From: Candidatus Pelearchaeum maunauluense
GTDB lineage: Archaea > Thermoproteota > Nitrososphaeria_A > Caldarchaeales > Caldarchaeaceae
Length of the DNA stretch: 64,000 nt
NCBI GenBank assembly: GCA_030059675.1
Contig: JANVYQ010000005.1
Span: forward strand, 1-64,000
Direction: 5' to 3'
Positions 15,963-24,634 of this stretch are shown one piece after another. The translations under genes were made by a program, and so were the position numbers. The first letter of the stretch is position 1; every line of letters begins with the position of its first letter. Under the pieces are notes generated by a model. It ran no database searches and had not been told where the DNA came from. It saw nothing but the letters and a program-made list of their open reading frames with translations.

Positions 15963-17120
15963 ATGCACCTCACGTTAGGTGAGCATCATAAGAAGCTTCT
16001 TGAAGATGCTTCTAGACTGTCTGAGAGCTTCGGCTTGGACTATTGGCGTGAAGTATATGATGCGCATCGTTTTCCTGAGGAATATTGGTCTAGACTCTCT
16101 GCTTTGCGTTTTCCTGGAGTTATTCTAGACCATGGTTATGATGGGCTTGGGCTTGGTCTGGTGGAGCTTGTGCTGATAACTGAGAGGCTTGCCGCTGGAG
16201 GCGCTGGCCTAGGCTTATACGCCATGTTAAGCAACAACCTAGCAGGGCTTGTTATACAGCAGCATGGCAGCAATAGCGCGAAGGCTCTATTACCCCGCGT
16301 GGTTCGTGGTGAGCTACTGATAGGCTTGGCATTTACCGAAGAGGAGGCAGGCTCTGACGCGTTTGCGATAAAGACTACGGCAATAGAGAGGGGTGGGGGA
16401 TATGTTTTGCAAGGTGAGAAGATGTTTGTCAATAATGTGGGGAGGGCGACCCACTACTTGGTTATGGCTAGGACATCCCAGCCCGCTGGAGGAAGGCGGA
16501 GTCATGGTTTAACGCTCTTCCTAGTTGATTCAAATTCCAGCGGCATAAGCTACGCGCATCTAGGCAAGATGGGGCTAGACTATCTCAACACTGGAAGAAT
16601 GACCTTGGACAACGTCTATGTCGGTAGAGAGAGGGTTGTGGGTAATGTTGATGAGGGTTGGAAGGCTATAGTGAATGCTCTTAACGCTGACCGTATTGCT
16701 TACGCGGCGCTCGCGATAGGCGCTGGTAGACTAGCGCTCAATATTGCTGTGGATTATGCTAAGCGGCGTAGGGTCTTCGGCCGCGAGATAGGCGGCTACC
16801 AGGCCATACAATTCCCCCTAGCAGCATCCTACGCCGAGCTAGAAGCTGCATGGCTTCTTACGCTTAATGCTGCTATCAAATTTGATAGGGGAGAGAGCTG
16901 TGATGTTGATGCCTGCTTATGCAAATACCTGGCAACCGAGGCGGCGTTTAGGGCTGTGGAGCGCTCTATGCAGACCCTCGGCGGCCATGGATACCTAAAA
17001 GACTATCACGTGGAGCGGCTCTTTAGAGATGTGCTTCTCCTGAAGTCTAGCCCAATTACCCAAGAGCTGGCTTTGGCGTATGTGGCTCAGCGAGGCCTAG
17101 GCCTACCCCGTTCTTTCTAA
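15963..17120 (+). CDS. Acyl-CoA dehydrogenase
   Basis: A 385-residue flavoprotein that oxidises acyl-CoA to enoyl-CoA. The FAD/substrate motif LAFTEEEAGSDAFAIKTTA and the middle strand block LQGEKMFVNNVGRATHYLVMARTS are clear; LGGHGYLKDYHVERLFRDV at the C terminus is the second signature. All three domains (N-terminal helical, beta, C-terminal helical) are present at normal length. It converges with the cyclodeaminase-like gene with a 4-bp overlap. The second acyl-CoA dehydrogenase at 33.9 kb shares its C-terminal ALGLPRSF ending, so the two are paralogues. Confidence 0.93.
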   Translation: MHLTLGEHHKKLLEDASRLSESFGLDYWREVYDAHRFPEEYWSRLSALRFPGVILDHGYDGLGLGLVELVLITERLAAGGAGLGLYAMLSNNLAGLVIQQHGSNSAKALLPRVVRGELLIGLAFTEEEAGSDAFAIKTTAIERGGGYVLQGEKMFVNNVGRATHYLVMARTSQPAGGRRSHGLTLFLVDSNSSGISYAHLGKMGLDYLNTGRMTLDNVYVGRERVVGNVDEGWKAIVNALNADRIAYAALAIGAGRLALNIAVDYAKRRRVFGREIGGYQAIQFPLAASYAELEAAWLLTLNAAIKFDRGESCDVDACLCKYLATEAAFRAVERSMQTLGGHGYLKDYHVERLFRDVLLLKSSPITQELALAYVAQRGLGLPRSF

Positions 17121-18091
17121 AACTCAACCTCAACACCCACCCCACGCTCGCGAGCAATCCTATAAGCTTCCGAAGCTGTAAAAAGGTCTATGGCGGCAAA
17201 TCCAACAGATTTGAAGAGGGTAATCTCATCTCCGCTCTCTCTTATGCTCTTACCTCCCCTAACAACGGCGCTCAGCTCCATTATGTCTGATGTGCTTATT
17301 ATACCGTTGTTTATCGCATGTATTATGTCGCCAGCCTCTCTTATGACAAACTCCCTTAAGTCTGCCACAATTTTTGAGGCTCTCTTTATCGTCTCCTCAT
17401 CAAGCTCCCGCCTATTGGGCAAGACGCCTATGCTATTCACATGAGCTCCCCTGGAAATCCACTCTCCTGAGAGTACGGGCTTCTCAGAGTTCGTGGCTGT
17501 GATAACTATATCGCGCCCTTCAACAGCCTCCCTAGGCGAGTCGTGTGGCGTTGCCCTGATTCCCAGCTCACGCGAAGCACGCTCACAAAAGCGTTCGCGG
17601 TTAGCCTTGGTCGGGCTGAATACATGTACCTCCTCAATACCGCGCACAGCAAGCATGGCTTCTAGCTGGGCCCATGCTTGTATACCGCTCCCAATCAACC
17701 CCACGCTTGTGCTGTCTTCGCGCGCCATGTAGCGGGTTGCTACGCCGCTCATAGCGCCTGTTCTGGCTTCGGTTATATACACGGAGTCCATCAGAGCCAG
17801 CGGCAAGCCCCGCTCCAAGTCAAACAAAACAAGCATTCCGAAAGCCTTGGGGAGATTATACTTGGGATTGGCTAGATACTCGTTAATTATCTTAACAGTA
17901 ACTTTTGATTGCGCTGTTGAGTATGCTGGCATGAATAGCCATACAGCGCGTCTATCAGGCATTTGGACTACAACACGCTGGGGGGTTGTGTATTCGCTGG
18001 GGCTGAATGAGCGGAAGAAAGCCTCGGTAATCTCCACTACATTCTTCATGGGTAGGAGCTGTGCTAACGTTGTGCGGGAGAGAAGGAGCAT
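17117..18091 (-). CDS. Ornithine cyclodeaminase / mu-crystallin family protein
   Basis: A 324-residue NAD(P)-binding protein. VGLIGSGIQAWAQLEAMLAVR is the Rossmann dinucleotide motif, and the N-terminal RVVVQMPDRRAVWLFMPAYS plus KVTVKIINEY form the substrate domain typical of the family. Members deaminate ornithine, reduce ketimines or act as alanine dehydrogenases, so the exact reaction is open. It follows the PaaK-type ligase gene by 7 bp on the same strand, so the two are likely co-transcribed. Confidence 0.88.
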   Translation of the reverse strand: MLLLSRTTLAQLLPMKNVVEITEAFFRSFSPSEYTTPQRVVVQMPDRRAVWLFMPAYSTAQSKVTVKIINEYLANPKYNLPKAFGMLVLFDLERGLPLALMDSVYITEARTGAMSGVATRYMAREDSTSVGLIGSGIQAWAQLEAMLAVRGIEEVHVFSPTKANRERFCERASRELGIRATPHDSPREAVEGRDIVITATNSEKPVLSGEWISRGAHVNSIGVLPNRRELDEETIKRASKIVADLREFVIREAGDIIHAINNGIISTSDIMELSAVVRGGKSIRESGDEITLFKSVGFAAIDLFTASEAYRIARERGVGVEVEF

Positions 18092-18098
18092 GGGCTAA

Positions 18099-19400
18099 TC
18101 ACGCTCTATTGTCTATTATGCGCTTGGCCTTGCCAACCTCCTGGCGCGGCAGCGTCATAGGGTCAACAACCTCCACCTCTGGCTCCACCATCAGTATTTC
18201 ATGCAGCTCGCGGCGGAGTATCTGGGCCAGCCTGGCTTTCTCATCCCCGCCTACCTTATCCCTGGCCTCAACAACTATCTTCAGCTGGTCAAGCCCCTTC
18301 ACGCGGCTGACATGTATCTGATACTCCATCCCCAGCTCAGGATGCTTAAGTAGAGTGGTCTCAACCATACTAGGCCATATAGCCACTCCACGAACCTTAA
18401 TCATATCATCAATCCTCATCTTTATGGGCGCTATCCTAACATGCGTCCTCCCACAGTCGCATGATGTGCTGTCGTATATTCTTGAGAGGTCGCGCGAGCG
18501 GTACCTAATGAGAGGCGCCGCCTCTTTTGTGAGCGACGTAAATACCAGCTCCCCCTCCTCCTCAGGTTCTAGCTGCTCCCCAGTCTGGGGGTCTATAACT
18601 TCTACTATGAAATGGTCCTCCCAGACATGTAGCCCATCGTGTATTCTACAATCGTTTGCCACGCCTGGGCCGCATAGCTCGGTGAATCCATAGATGTCGT
18701 AGACATCCATGTCCCATACTTCTGAGATTCGGCGCTTCATCTCTTCCGTCCATGTCTCCGAGCCGAATACTCCTTTACGCACCCTAGTATCCTTGGCTGG
18801 GTCTATACCCATCTCCAGCGCGGTCTCGGTTAGTCTAAGCATATACGAGACGACGGCGCATACCATGGTGGTTCCGAAGTCCTGCATGAATTGTATCTGC
18901 CGCCTGCTGAAGCCAGCTCCAGAAGGGACTATAAGCGCCCCAACCTTACGCGCGCCGTGGTAGAATCCAAAACCACCCGTGAACATCCCGAAGCTTGGGG
19001 TTATCTGAAAGACATCCTCGCGCGAGAGTCCAGACATGACGAGAGACCTAGCTGAGACATCAGCCCATACCTCCAGGTCGTTCTCCGTGTATAGCCCAAG
19101 CGTGGGCGCTCCAGTAGTCCCAGATGTTGCGTGCATCTCCACCACCTCGCTCAGCGGAACGGCCAGCATACCAAATGGATAATGGTCGCGGAGGGTCTGC
19201 TTGGTGGTGAAGGGGAGACGCGCTATATCATCCAAGCTACGAATATCCTCTGGCTTAACCCCAAGCCTATCCATCTCCCGCCTATAGTATGCTACATTAT
19301 TATACACACGCGAGACTGTCTGACGTAGCCTTTTCAACTGAATCTCCGCTATATCCCTACGACTCATTCTCTCGGCTGTAGGATTGAAGTATCGCTCCAT
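18099..19400 (-). CDS. Phenylacetate-CoA ligase-like AMP-forming enzyme (PaaK family)
   Basis: An enzyme of about 433 residues that activates a carboxylic acid to its CoA thioester via an acyl adenylate. MHATSGTTGAPTLGLYTENDL is the P-loop-like motif, YGFTELCGPGVANDC the adenylation motif, and RSRDLSRIY the hinge region. The family includes aryl-CoA ligases but the substrate here is unknown. I set the start at ATG 19400; a TATA-like AATAAAAGC lies about 40 bp upstream and the TTG at 19430 would be before the expected transcript start. It leads a two-gene unit with the cyclodeaminase-like gene. Confidence 0.9.
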   Translation of the reverse strand: MERYFNPTAERMSRRDIAEIQLKRLRQTVSRVYNNVAYYRREMDRLGVKPEDIRSLDDIARLPFTTKQTLRDHYPFGMLAVPLSEVVEMHATSGTTGAPTLGLYTENDLEVWADVSARSLVMSGLSREDVFQITPSFGMFTGGFGFYHGARKVGALIVPSGAGFSRRQIQFMQDFGTTMVCAVVSYMLRLTETALEMGIDPAKDTRVRKGVFGSETWTEEMKRRISEVWDMDVYDIYGFTELCGPGVANDCRIHDGLHVWEDHFIVEVIDPQTGEQLEPEEEGELVFTSLTKEAAPLIRYRSRDLSRIYDSTSCDCGRTHVRIAPIKMRIDDMIKVRGVAIWPSMVETTLLKHPELGMEYQIHVSRVKGLDQLKIVVEARDKVGGDEKARLAQILRRELHEILMVEPEVEVVDPMTLPRQEVGKAKRIIDNRA

Positions 19401-19494
19401 ACCTGTCAAAACACCGCGCAAGCTAGACAATAATTAGCTTTTATTCATGATTTTGCTCATGGTGTTTTGATATACGAAATATGTTAGGCTTGTT

Positions 19495-20556
19495 CTAGCT
19501 ATCTTGACTTCTACGCATTTCCTCCAACTCCTCCTGCAAATGCCAGGGAAGGCTAGAGTAGATATCTTCAAAGATTACTTCAGGCGATAACTGTGGAGCG
19601 GCCTCAGCGTCCTCGGTTGCACGCCTCAACTCATCCCTAAACTCCTCAACAAACTTCAACTCTTCCTCACTACTCCATAGGCCGGCTTTCTCAAGATAAC
19701 GCCTCAGCCTCATAATCGGGTCCCGTCTCCTCCAACGCTCAACCTCCTCATCACTCCTATACCTCTTAGGGTCGTCAGCAGTAGTATGAGGCCCCAAACG
19801 ATATGTTATGGCCTCTATCAGCGTCGGCCCCTCAAAGCGGCGTGCACGCTCGGCTGCTCTACGCGTTGCCAAATAGACGGCTATAACATCATTACCATCA
19901 ACCTGTACAGACTCCATCCCATAGGCTCTGCCCTTAACCGCTATGTTCTCCGAGGCCGTTTGGAGGTTTATCGGAACCGAGATGGCCCATTGGTTGTTTT
20001 GGCAGAAGAATACTGTCGGTGTTTTGAATAAGGCTGCGAAGTTGGCTGCTTCGTGGAAGTCTCCTTTTGATGTCGCGCCGTCGCCGAAATAGACGAGAGC
20101 GACTGTCGGCTCGTTGCGTAGTTTGCAAGCTAGCGAGAAGCCTACTGCTACGGGTATCATGAGCGATACTGCGCCTACTGGAACCACTATCCTACGTTGC
20201 GCGTTTCCATACAGCGTTATCTCATGCCCCTTTAGAACATCCCTGCTATTGGCCAACATCCTATCCATAAGCTCCAGTAATGGAACCTTCCGCGCTATGA
20301 AGACGGGAAACTCGCGATAGGTTGGGAAGATTATATCCCGTTCATCCAGCGCGTATGCGCTTCCAACCATAGCCGCCTCCTGCCCCTCGCTTGGCGGGTA
20401 TCGCGAAGCCCTACCCATAGGATGTATCTTCAGCATCCACTCATCAAACAGCCGAGAAGCCAGCATATCCTTAAACATGCTTAACAGAAGCTTATCCGTA
20501 ACTTCTTCTGGGAGCGGTTTTGATAGACTTCCATCGTCGTTTAGCAGGGATAGCAT
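19495..20556 (-). CDS. 2-oxoacid dehydrogenase E1 component, alpha subunit
   Basis: A 353-residue thiamine-diphosphate enzyme subunit. YFGDGATSKGDFHEAANFAALFKTPTVFFCQNN carries the GDG..NN TPP/Mg motif, and RLGPHTTADDPKRYR is the phosphorylation-loop region of PdhA/BkdA-type subunits. It would decarboxylate a 2-oxoacid together with a beta subunit. No beta subunit, E2 or E3 gene lies next to it. It is the third gene of an apparent operon after a FAH-type hydrolase and a homocitrate-synthase-like gene, 25 bp downstream of the latter. Confidence 0.92.
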   Translation of the reverse strand: MLSLLNDDGSLSKPLPEEVTDKLLLSMFKDMLASRLFDEWMLKIHPMGRASRYPPSEGQEAAMVGSAYALDERDIIFPTYREFPVFIARKVPLLELMDRMLANSRDVLKGHEITLYGNAQRRIVVPVGAVSLMIPVAVGFSLACKLRNEPTVALVYFGDGATSKGDFHEAANFAALFKTPTVFFCQNNQWAISVPINLQTASENIAVKGRAYGMESVQVDGNDVIAVYLATRRAAERARRFEGPTLIEAITYRLGPHTTADDPKRYRSDEEVERWRRRDPIMRLRRYLEKAGLWSSEEELKFVEEFRDELRRATEDAEAAPQLSPEVIFEDIYSSLPWHLQEELEEMRRSQDS

Positions 20557-20580
20557 GAAAATCTCCTCCCTTCTAGATTA

Positions 20581-21801
20581 TCACCGCGCCTTGGCCGCTC
20601 TAAGCTCCTTAAGAATAGCCACGAGCTCCTGCTCCGAGATTGGGCCTTTACGCTCTATTGAGAGCTCCTTCACCTTATCAGCTAGAGGCTGTAGTTCTTC
20701 TTGTGAGCATTCCAAGCCAAGCTGTTTTAGCTTCCACTCTATTGAGTGTCTGCCGCTCTTCTTGCCCAGCAGTACGTCATGTTTGTTTCCTACTAACTCT
20801 GGGAGGTATGCCTCGGAGCCTAGGTGATATTTCATCCAGCCTGCTACGGATATCCCAGACTCGCGTGTGAATACTCTATCCCCTACCACGGGCTTGTTAG
20901 GCGGCATCTTGAATCCAGTAAGCCGCTCCACCAGCTTGGATAGCTGGACTAGCTTCGGGTAGTTGAGTCCAACTCTTACTTTATAGAGGAGTTCAAGGGT
21001 TAGGCTAACCTCCTCCAACGCGGCATTCCCAGCCCGCTCACCAATCCCATTAACGGATACATGGACAACCTCGGCACCAGCGCTCAGGCCAGCGACACTA
21101 CACGCAGTCCCAAGACCAAAATCATTATGGCAGTGAACCTCAATAGGGACTTCAACGGATTTCCTTATCTCCCTTACTAGGTATCTGAAGCCTTCAGGAG
21201 TTGCGCAGCCGAAGGTATCAACCACCGCTATTGCATCAGCCTTCGCTTCGCGTACGACTGTCTGGTAGAGGTTTTTTAGGAAATTTAAGTCTGCGCGCGT
21301 TCCATCAACACCGAAGAAGACCGTGTATAGGCCGTGTTGTTTGGCGTACTCCACGCCTGATACTGCTTTCTCCACTACAGATTCTCCGCTCCAACCGAAC
21401 TGCATAAGCTTGGGCACACCTACGGGTCCTTCCACGATTATTCCAGAGACTTCAGCCTCCACCGCCGCGTCTATATCCTCCTTAACCAGACGCGCGAACG
21501 CGAAGACCTTGGCCTTAAGCCCTTCACGGGCTATTGCCTTAACTGCGTTAAAGTCATCCTTGGAGACTACTGGCATCCCAGCTTCTATGCGGTGGACGCC
21601 CACAGCGTCCAGCTCGCGCGCTATAGCTAGCTTCTCCTCGCTCCTCAGCACGACGCCTGGCGTCTGCTCACCATCACGGAGCGTAACATCGTGTATATAG
21701 ACTTGTTTGGGAAAGCTTAGGCTGCTTCTCGCTTCTTCGCTAAAGTTGTAGGGGCTTACCCACCATTTATCGCCTCTCCAGGGTGCGTCGCTACCCTCCA
21801 T
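20581..21801 (-). CDS. Homocitrate/isopropylmalate/citramalate synthase family protein
   Basis: A 406-residue Claisen-condensing enzyme of the DRE-TIM family. HDVTLRDGEQTPG is the metal-binding N-terminal motif, HCHNDFGLGTACS supplies two metal-binding His residues, and HVSVNGIGERAGNAALEE is the GxGERxGN signature. It condenses acetyl-CoA with a 2-oxoacid; the acceptor is not evident. It lacks the long C-terminal regulatory domain seen in LeuA at 55.5 kb, so homocitrate- or citramalate-type function is more likely than leucine synthesis. It sits between the FAH-type gene (2 bp gap) and the E1-alpha gene. Confidence 0.88.
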   Translation of the reverse strand: MEGSDAPWRGDKWWVSPYNFSEEARSSLSFPKQVYIHDVTLRDGEQTPGVVLRSEEKLAIARELDAVGVHRIEAGMPVVSKDDFNAVKAIAREGLKAKVFAFARLVKEDIDAAVEAEVSGIIVEGPVGVPKLMQFGWSGESVVEKAVSGVEYAKQHGLYTVFFGVDGTRADLNFLKNLYQTVVREAKADAIAVVDTFGCATPEGFRYLVREIRKSVEVPIEVHCHNDFGLGTACSVAGLSAGAEVVHVSVNGIGERAGNAALEEVSLTLELLYKVRVGLNYPKLVQLSKLVERLTGFKMPPNKPVVGDRVFTRESGISVAGWMKYHLGSEAYLPELVGNKHDVLLGKKSGRHSIEWKLKQLGLECSQEELQPLADKVKELSIERKGPISEQELVAILKELRAAKAR

Positions 21802-21803
21802 GA

Positions 21804-22787
21804 CTAGGCACTCTCCGCCACAACTTGATTACGCATTACCCCCAGCCTCTCCACCTCGGATTCCACGGTGTCGCCTGGCTTAAGATAATACCGCTCAGGA
21901 TTCTCTCTAAAAGCAGCAACACCCGAAATAGTCCCAGTCGTTATTATGTCTCCAGGCTCAAGCATAACCCACGAGTAGTGCTCTATAATCTCTGGTATTG
22001 AGACAGATAGCCTGCTCGTACTTCCTGACTGACGCACCTCACCATTAACCCTTAGCTCCATCTTGAGATTATGCGGGTCTGGTATGTCGTCCTTAAGCGT
22101 AAGCCAAGGCCCCATAGGCGCGAAAGTGTCTAGATTCTTTCCGAAGTTTAGAAGACCATTCTTCATCTCCTCACGCTGAATATCGCGCGCCGTGATGTCG
22201 TTAAACACCATATAGCCTGCGATGTAATCGTAGGCTTTATCGCGTGAGATATATTTCCCGCGCCGTCCAATAACTATGGCGACCTCAAGCTCGTAATCAA
22301 GCTCCTTCACAAACTTGGGATATACTATCGGGTCGTAAGGCCCTACAATAGCTGAGGTACTCTTTAGGAACGAAATCCACTGCGGTATGGGGAATTCCCA
22401 GCCAGATTTCTCTGCCTCATGTGCATGTTCTCTAAAGTTTCCTGCTGTGTGTATTATCTTTCCAGGCCTGGGTATGGGTGCTTTAAGCTTGACATCACGT
22501 ATGTTAAAGAGTATAGCCTGGCCTTCAGGGCCGTTAATATCTCCGCTGATTATTGCCTTCGTCTTCTCTTTCACGTTTTTAAGCGCTTCAAGAGCTCTCT
22601 CCCCGCGTCGTAGGAATTTCAATGCGTCGCTTGGGAGGAGTGCGTCTGCTAGGACTTCTACATCCTCCTCTCCCTGCTCTAGAAGAAGTGCCTGATATGC
22701 TAGGTTTGCGTCTATCACATACTCGTCCTCCACCAATCCAAGCCTAGGCTTCCTAAGCAAGGGATGTATGAACGTGGCGATTCTCAA
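21804..22787 (-). CDS. Fumarylacetoacetate hydrolase family protein
   Basis: A 327-residue FAH-superfamily enzyme. HTAGNFREHAHEAEKS, ELDYELEVAIVIGRRGKYI (acidic metal ligands), AYDYIAGYMVFNDITARDIQ, and PGDIITTGTISGVA near the C terminus are the conserved blocks. Members cleave or decarboxylate 2-oxo or 1,3-diketo acids, for instance in aromatic catabolism. It is the first gene of the operon with the homocitrate-synthase-like and E1-alpha genes, suggesting a pathway handling 2-oxoacids made by ring or chain cleavage. Confidence 0.9.
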   Translation of the reverse strand: MRIATFIHPLLRKPRLGLVEDEYVIDANLAYQALLLEQGEEDVEVLADALLPSDALKFLRRGERALEALKNVKEKTKAIISGDINGPEGQAILFNIRDVKLKAPIPRPGKIIHTAGNFREHAHEAEKSGWEFPIPQWISFLKSTSAIVGPYDPIVYPKFVKELDYELEVAIVIGRRGKYISRDKAYDYIAGYMVFNDITARDIQREEMKNGLLNFGKNLDTFAPMGPWLTLKDDIPDPHNLKMELRVNGEVRQSGSTSRLSVSIPEIIEHYSWVMLEPGDIITTGTISGVAAFRENPERYYLKPGDTVESEVERLGVMRNQVVAESA

Positions 22788-22849
22788 CCAACAATCCCCA
22801 GCGCAATCCCTACTCCACGTAGTTATTTACGTTTAGCAGCCTCAACCAC

Positions 22850-22858
22850 GCTTAAATA
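22850..22858 (+). promoter_or_regulatory. TATA box of the cyclase-family gene
   Basis: GCTTAAATA about 24-32 bp before ATG 22882, predicting a leaderless mRNA. Confidence 0.5.
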
Positions 22859-22881
22859 CGCCGATCAGCAACCACATAACC

Positions 22882-23685
22882 ATGAGCGAGCAACTAATTG
22901 AACATGTGCTCGCAGCCCGTGTATACGACCTAGGCCAGCCATACTTTAACGGAATGCCCGTACATCCAGAAGACCCGCCTTTCAACATGGTCATATACCG
23001 ATACCACGATTACACCAAGCAAATCTTTGAAAAAATTGCTCCAGGGTTCTCTGATTCTATGGAGCTGGTGATAACGAGTATGCATTCTGGGACGCATATT
23101 GACGCTCGCTGTCATATGGCTAGGAATGGCGAGCTACACGAGGGTGTTAAGGCTTCTGAGATAGCTTTCCACAGCGGCTATAAGAAGTATGGCACGGAGG
23201 AGATTCCAATCTACGTTAAGCGGGCTGTCCTCTTTGATGTCCCCGCGTATAAGGGGTTGGATATACTCCCAGCTCGCTATGGGATAACAGCTAAAGACCT
23301 TGAGGAGACGTTGAAGTGGGAGGGCGTTGAGCTAAAGCCTGGAGACGTGGCGCTAATTAGAACAGGATATTCTAGATACTTCACAACGGATAAGGAGAAG
23401 TATCTACATGACTTCGCTGGAATAACCGAAGAGAGCGCAAGATGGCTTGTTCAGAAGAAAATCTCACTACTGGGGATAGATAACCTTGCCATGGCAGTTC
23501 CTAAGCCGTTTGAGACGCATCTAATCTTCTTGGTTGACGCTGGAATCCATGTTATGAAGAGTCTTTATCTTGAGGAGCTAGCCCGCGACAAGCAGTATGT
23601 CTCGCTAATCATAGTTGCGCCTCTCAAGATTCGCGGAGCCACAGGCTCGCTAATTAGACCAATAGCTATAGCAGCCCAGAGATAG
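22882..23685 (+). CDS. Cyclase family protein (kynurenine-formamidase-like metal hydrolase)
   Basis: A 267-residue member of the cyclase/KynB family, metal-dependent hydrolases that open or form amide or ester bonds. MHSGTHIDARCHM is the HxGTHxDxxxH metal-binding motif; DVALIRTGYSRYF and SLLGIDNLAMAVP are the further family blocks. It begins the divergent side of the FAH operon with about 95 bp between the starts and a TATA box at leaderless distance. In this context it may hydrolyse an N-formyl or cyclic amide intermediate. Confidence 0.88.
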   Translation: MSEQLIEHVLAARVYDLGQPYFNGMPVHPEDPPFNMVIYRYHDYTKQIFEKIAPGFSDSMELVITSMHSGTHIDARCHMARNGELHEGVKASEIAFHSGYKKYGTEEIPIYVKRAVLFDVPAYKGLDILPARYGITAKDLEETLKWEGVELKPGDVALIRTGYSRYFTTDKEKYLHDFAGITEESARWLVQKKISLLGIDNLAMAVPKPFETHLIFLVDAGIHVMKSLYLEELARDKQYVSLIIVAPLKIRGATGSLIRPIAIAAQR

Positions 23686-23742
23686 CACGAAATAAACACA
23701 ATTTTAAAATATTTTTAATCATCATTACTTGAGAGTAAGAGC

Positions 23743-24162
23743 TTGAGCGATGAAATCATGCGTAAAAAAATTGTAGAGTTGGAAAACTCTTTGAGAATAG
23801 TAAGTGAAACAACTTCACTCTCTGTTAATGACTTTATGAGTGATATACGTAATATATACTCGCTGCGTATGGCAATTATAGAGTTTGTGGAAGCTGCTGC
23901 TAGCGTAGGCTTGGAACTGCTTAGGAGAAGGCTGAAAGTTTATGATATTGATGGTTATCCTCAGATATTTAGGAAGCTTGTTGAGCAGGGATTATTATCG
24001 GAGAATGTGGGAAGCGCTATGGTTAGCCTAGCCAAGCTTAGAAATCTCATAGTCCATAGATATTGGGAGGTTGATGACTTACGTATTTATCATGAGGCGC
24101 GTAAGAACGGATTAGAGAAGGCTAGGCGCTTCATAGAGGAGGTGAGGAACCTATACCCATAG
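23743..24162 (+). CDS. HepT-like HEPN protein (DUF86)
   Basis: A 139-residue helical protein of the HepT type. The diagnostic RNLIVHRYWEVDDLRIY contains the Rx4HxY motif that forms the RNase site of HepT toxins. It begins at TTG 23743, in an AT-rich region with a TATA-like TTAAAATATT upstream. The nucleotidyltransferase partner is encoded immediately after and its frame overlaps the stop codon, the standard HepT-MntA order. This is the second HEPN-MNT module in the window and belongs to a different subfamily from the one at 3.6-4.3 kb. Confidence 0.88.
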   Translation: MSDEIMRKKIVELENSLRIVSETTSLSVNDFMSDIRNIYSLRMAIIEFVEAAASVGLELLRRRLKVYDIDGYPQIFRKLVEQGLLSENVGSAMVSLAKLRNLIVHRYWEVDDLRIYHEARKNGLEKARRFIEEVRNLYP

Positions 24163-24566
24163 AGGTTGAATTACGCGAGAGGTTTACTTTCCACAGCCTA
24201 ACGCCTAGTCAGAAGCGGCTCATAATTGATAAGCTACGCGAGACTCTCGCTACTCGTGAGGAAATTCTACTCGCCATACTGCACGGCTCATTCCTAAAGG
24301 AGTATCCTTTTAGAGATGTGGATGTGGCCCTATACGTTAAAGATGTGTTAGACATGCTTGACTACAAACTAATGCTTGATGAAGAGCTGAGCAATAACCT
24401 AGGATATAGGGTTGATGTGCAGATTCTAAACCACGCGCCGCATTATTTCGTGTTAAACGTTTTCCGTAATGGCGTTATTTTGTTAGAGAAGGTTAATGGG
24501 TTATTTGCGTCTCTCTACTTGAGGGCGCTGGACGAACAGATGTTAGGCTGTATGTTGAAGTCTTGA
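24159..24566 (+). CDS. MntA-like nucleotidyltransferase, no standard start codon
   Basis: The ORF track shows only the C-terminal 82 residues from GTG 24318, but the same frame is open back to 24126 and encodes the whole nucleotidyltransferase N terminus: IEVELRERFTFHSL, then LAILHGSFLKEYPFRDVDVALYV with the GSF..DVD motif. The GTG at 24318 lies inside the DVD motif and cannot be the true start. No ATG, GTG or TTG occurs in the open part upstream. The best candidate is ATA at 24159, which overlaps the HepT stop (ATAG), with translational coupling to HepT; a start-codon mutation or sequence error is also possible. MntA proteins AMPylate HepT and block it. Confidence 0.75.
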   Translation: MEVELRERFTFHSLTPSQKRLIIDKLRETLATREEILLAILHGSFLKEYPFRDVDVALYVKDVLDMLDYKLMLDEELSNNLGYRVDVQILNHAPHYFVLNVFRNGVILLEKVNGLFASLYLRALDEQMLGCMLKS

Positions 24567-24634
24567 AGTCTTCCTGGCCAACTATGTTTAACCTTATAGC
24601 TTGTTGTTTCTAGGTTGTCTCTGAGGTTTGGAGT

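Noticed and set aside
24318-24566. 82-aa ORF taken as a separate gene
   Set aside because: Its start lies inside the nucleotidyltransferase DVD motif; it is the C-terminal part of the longer MntA-like frame.
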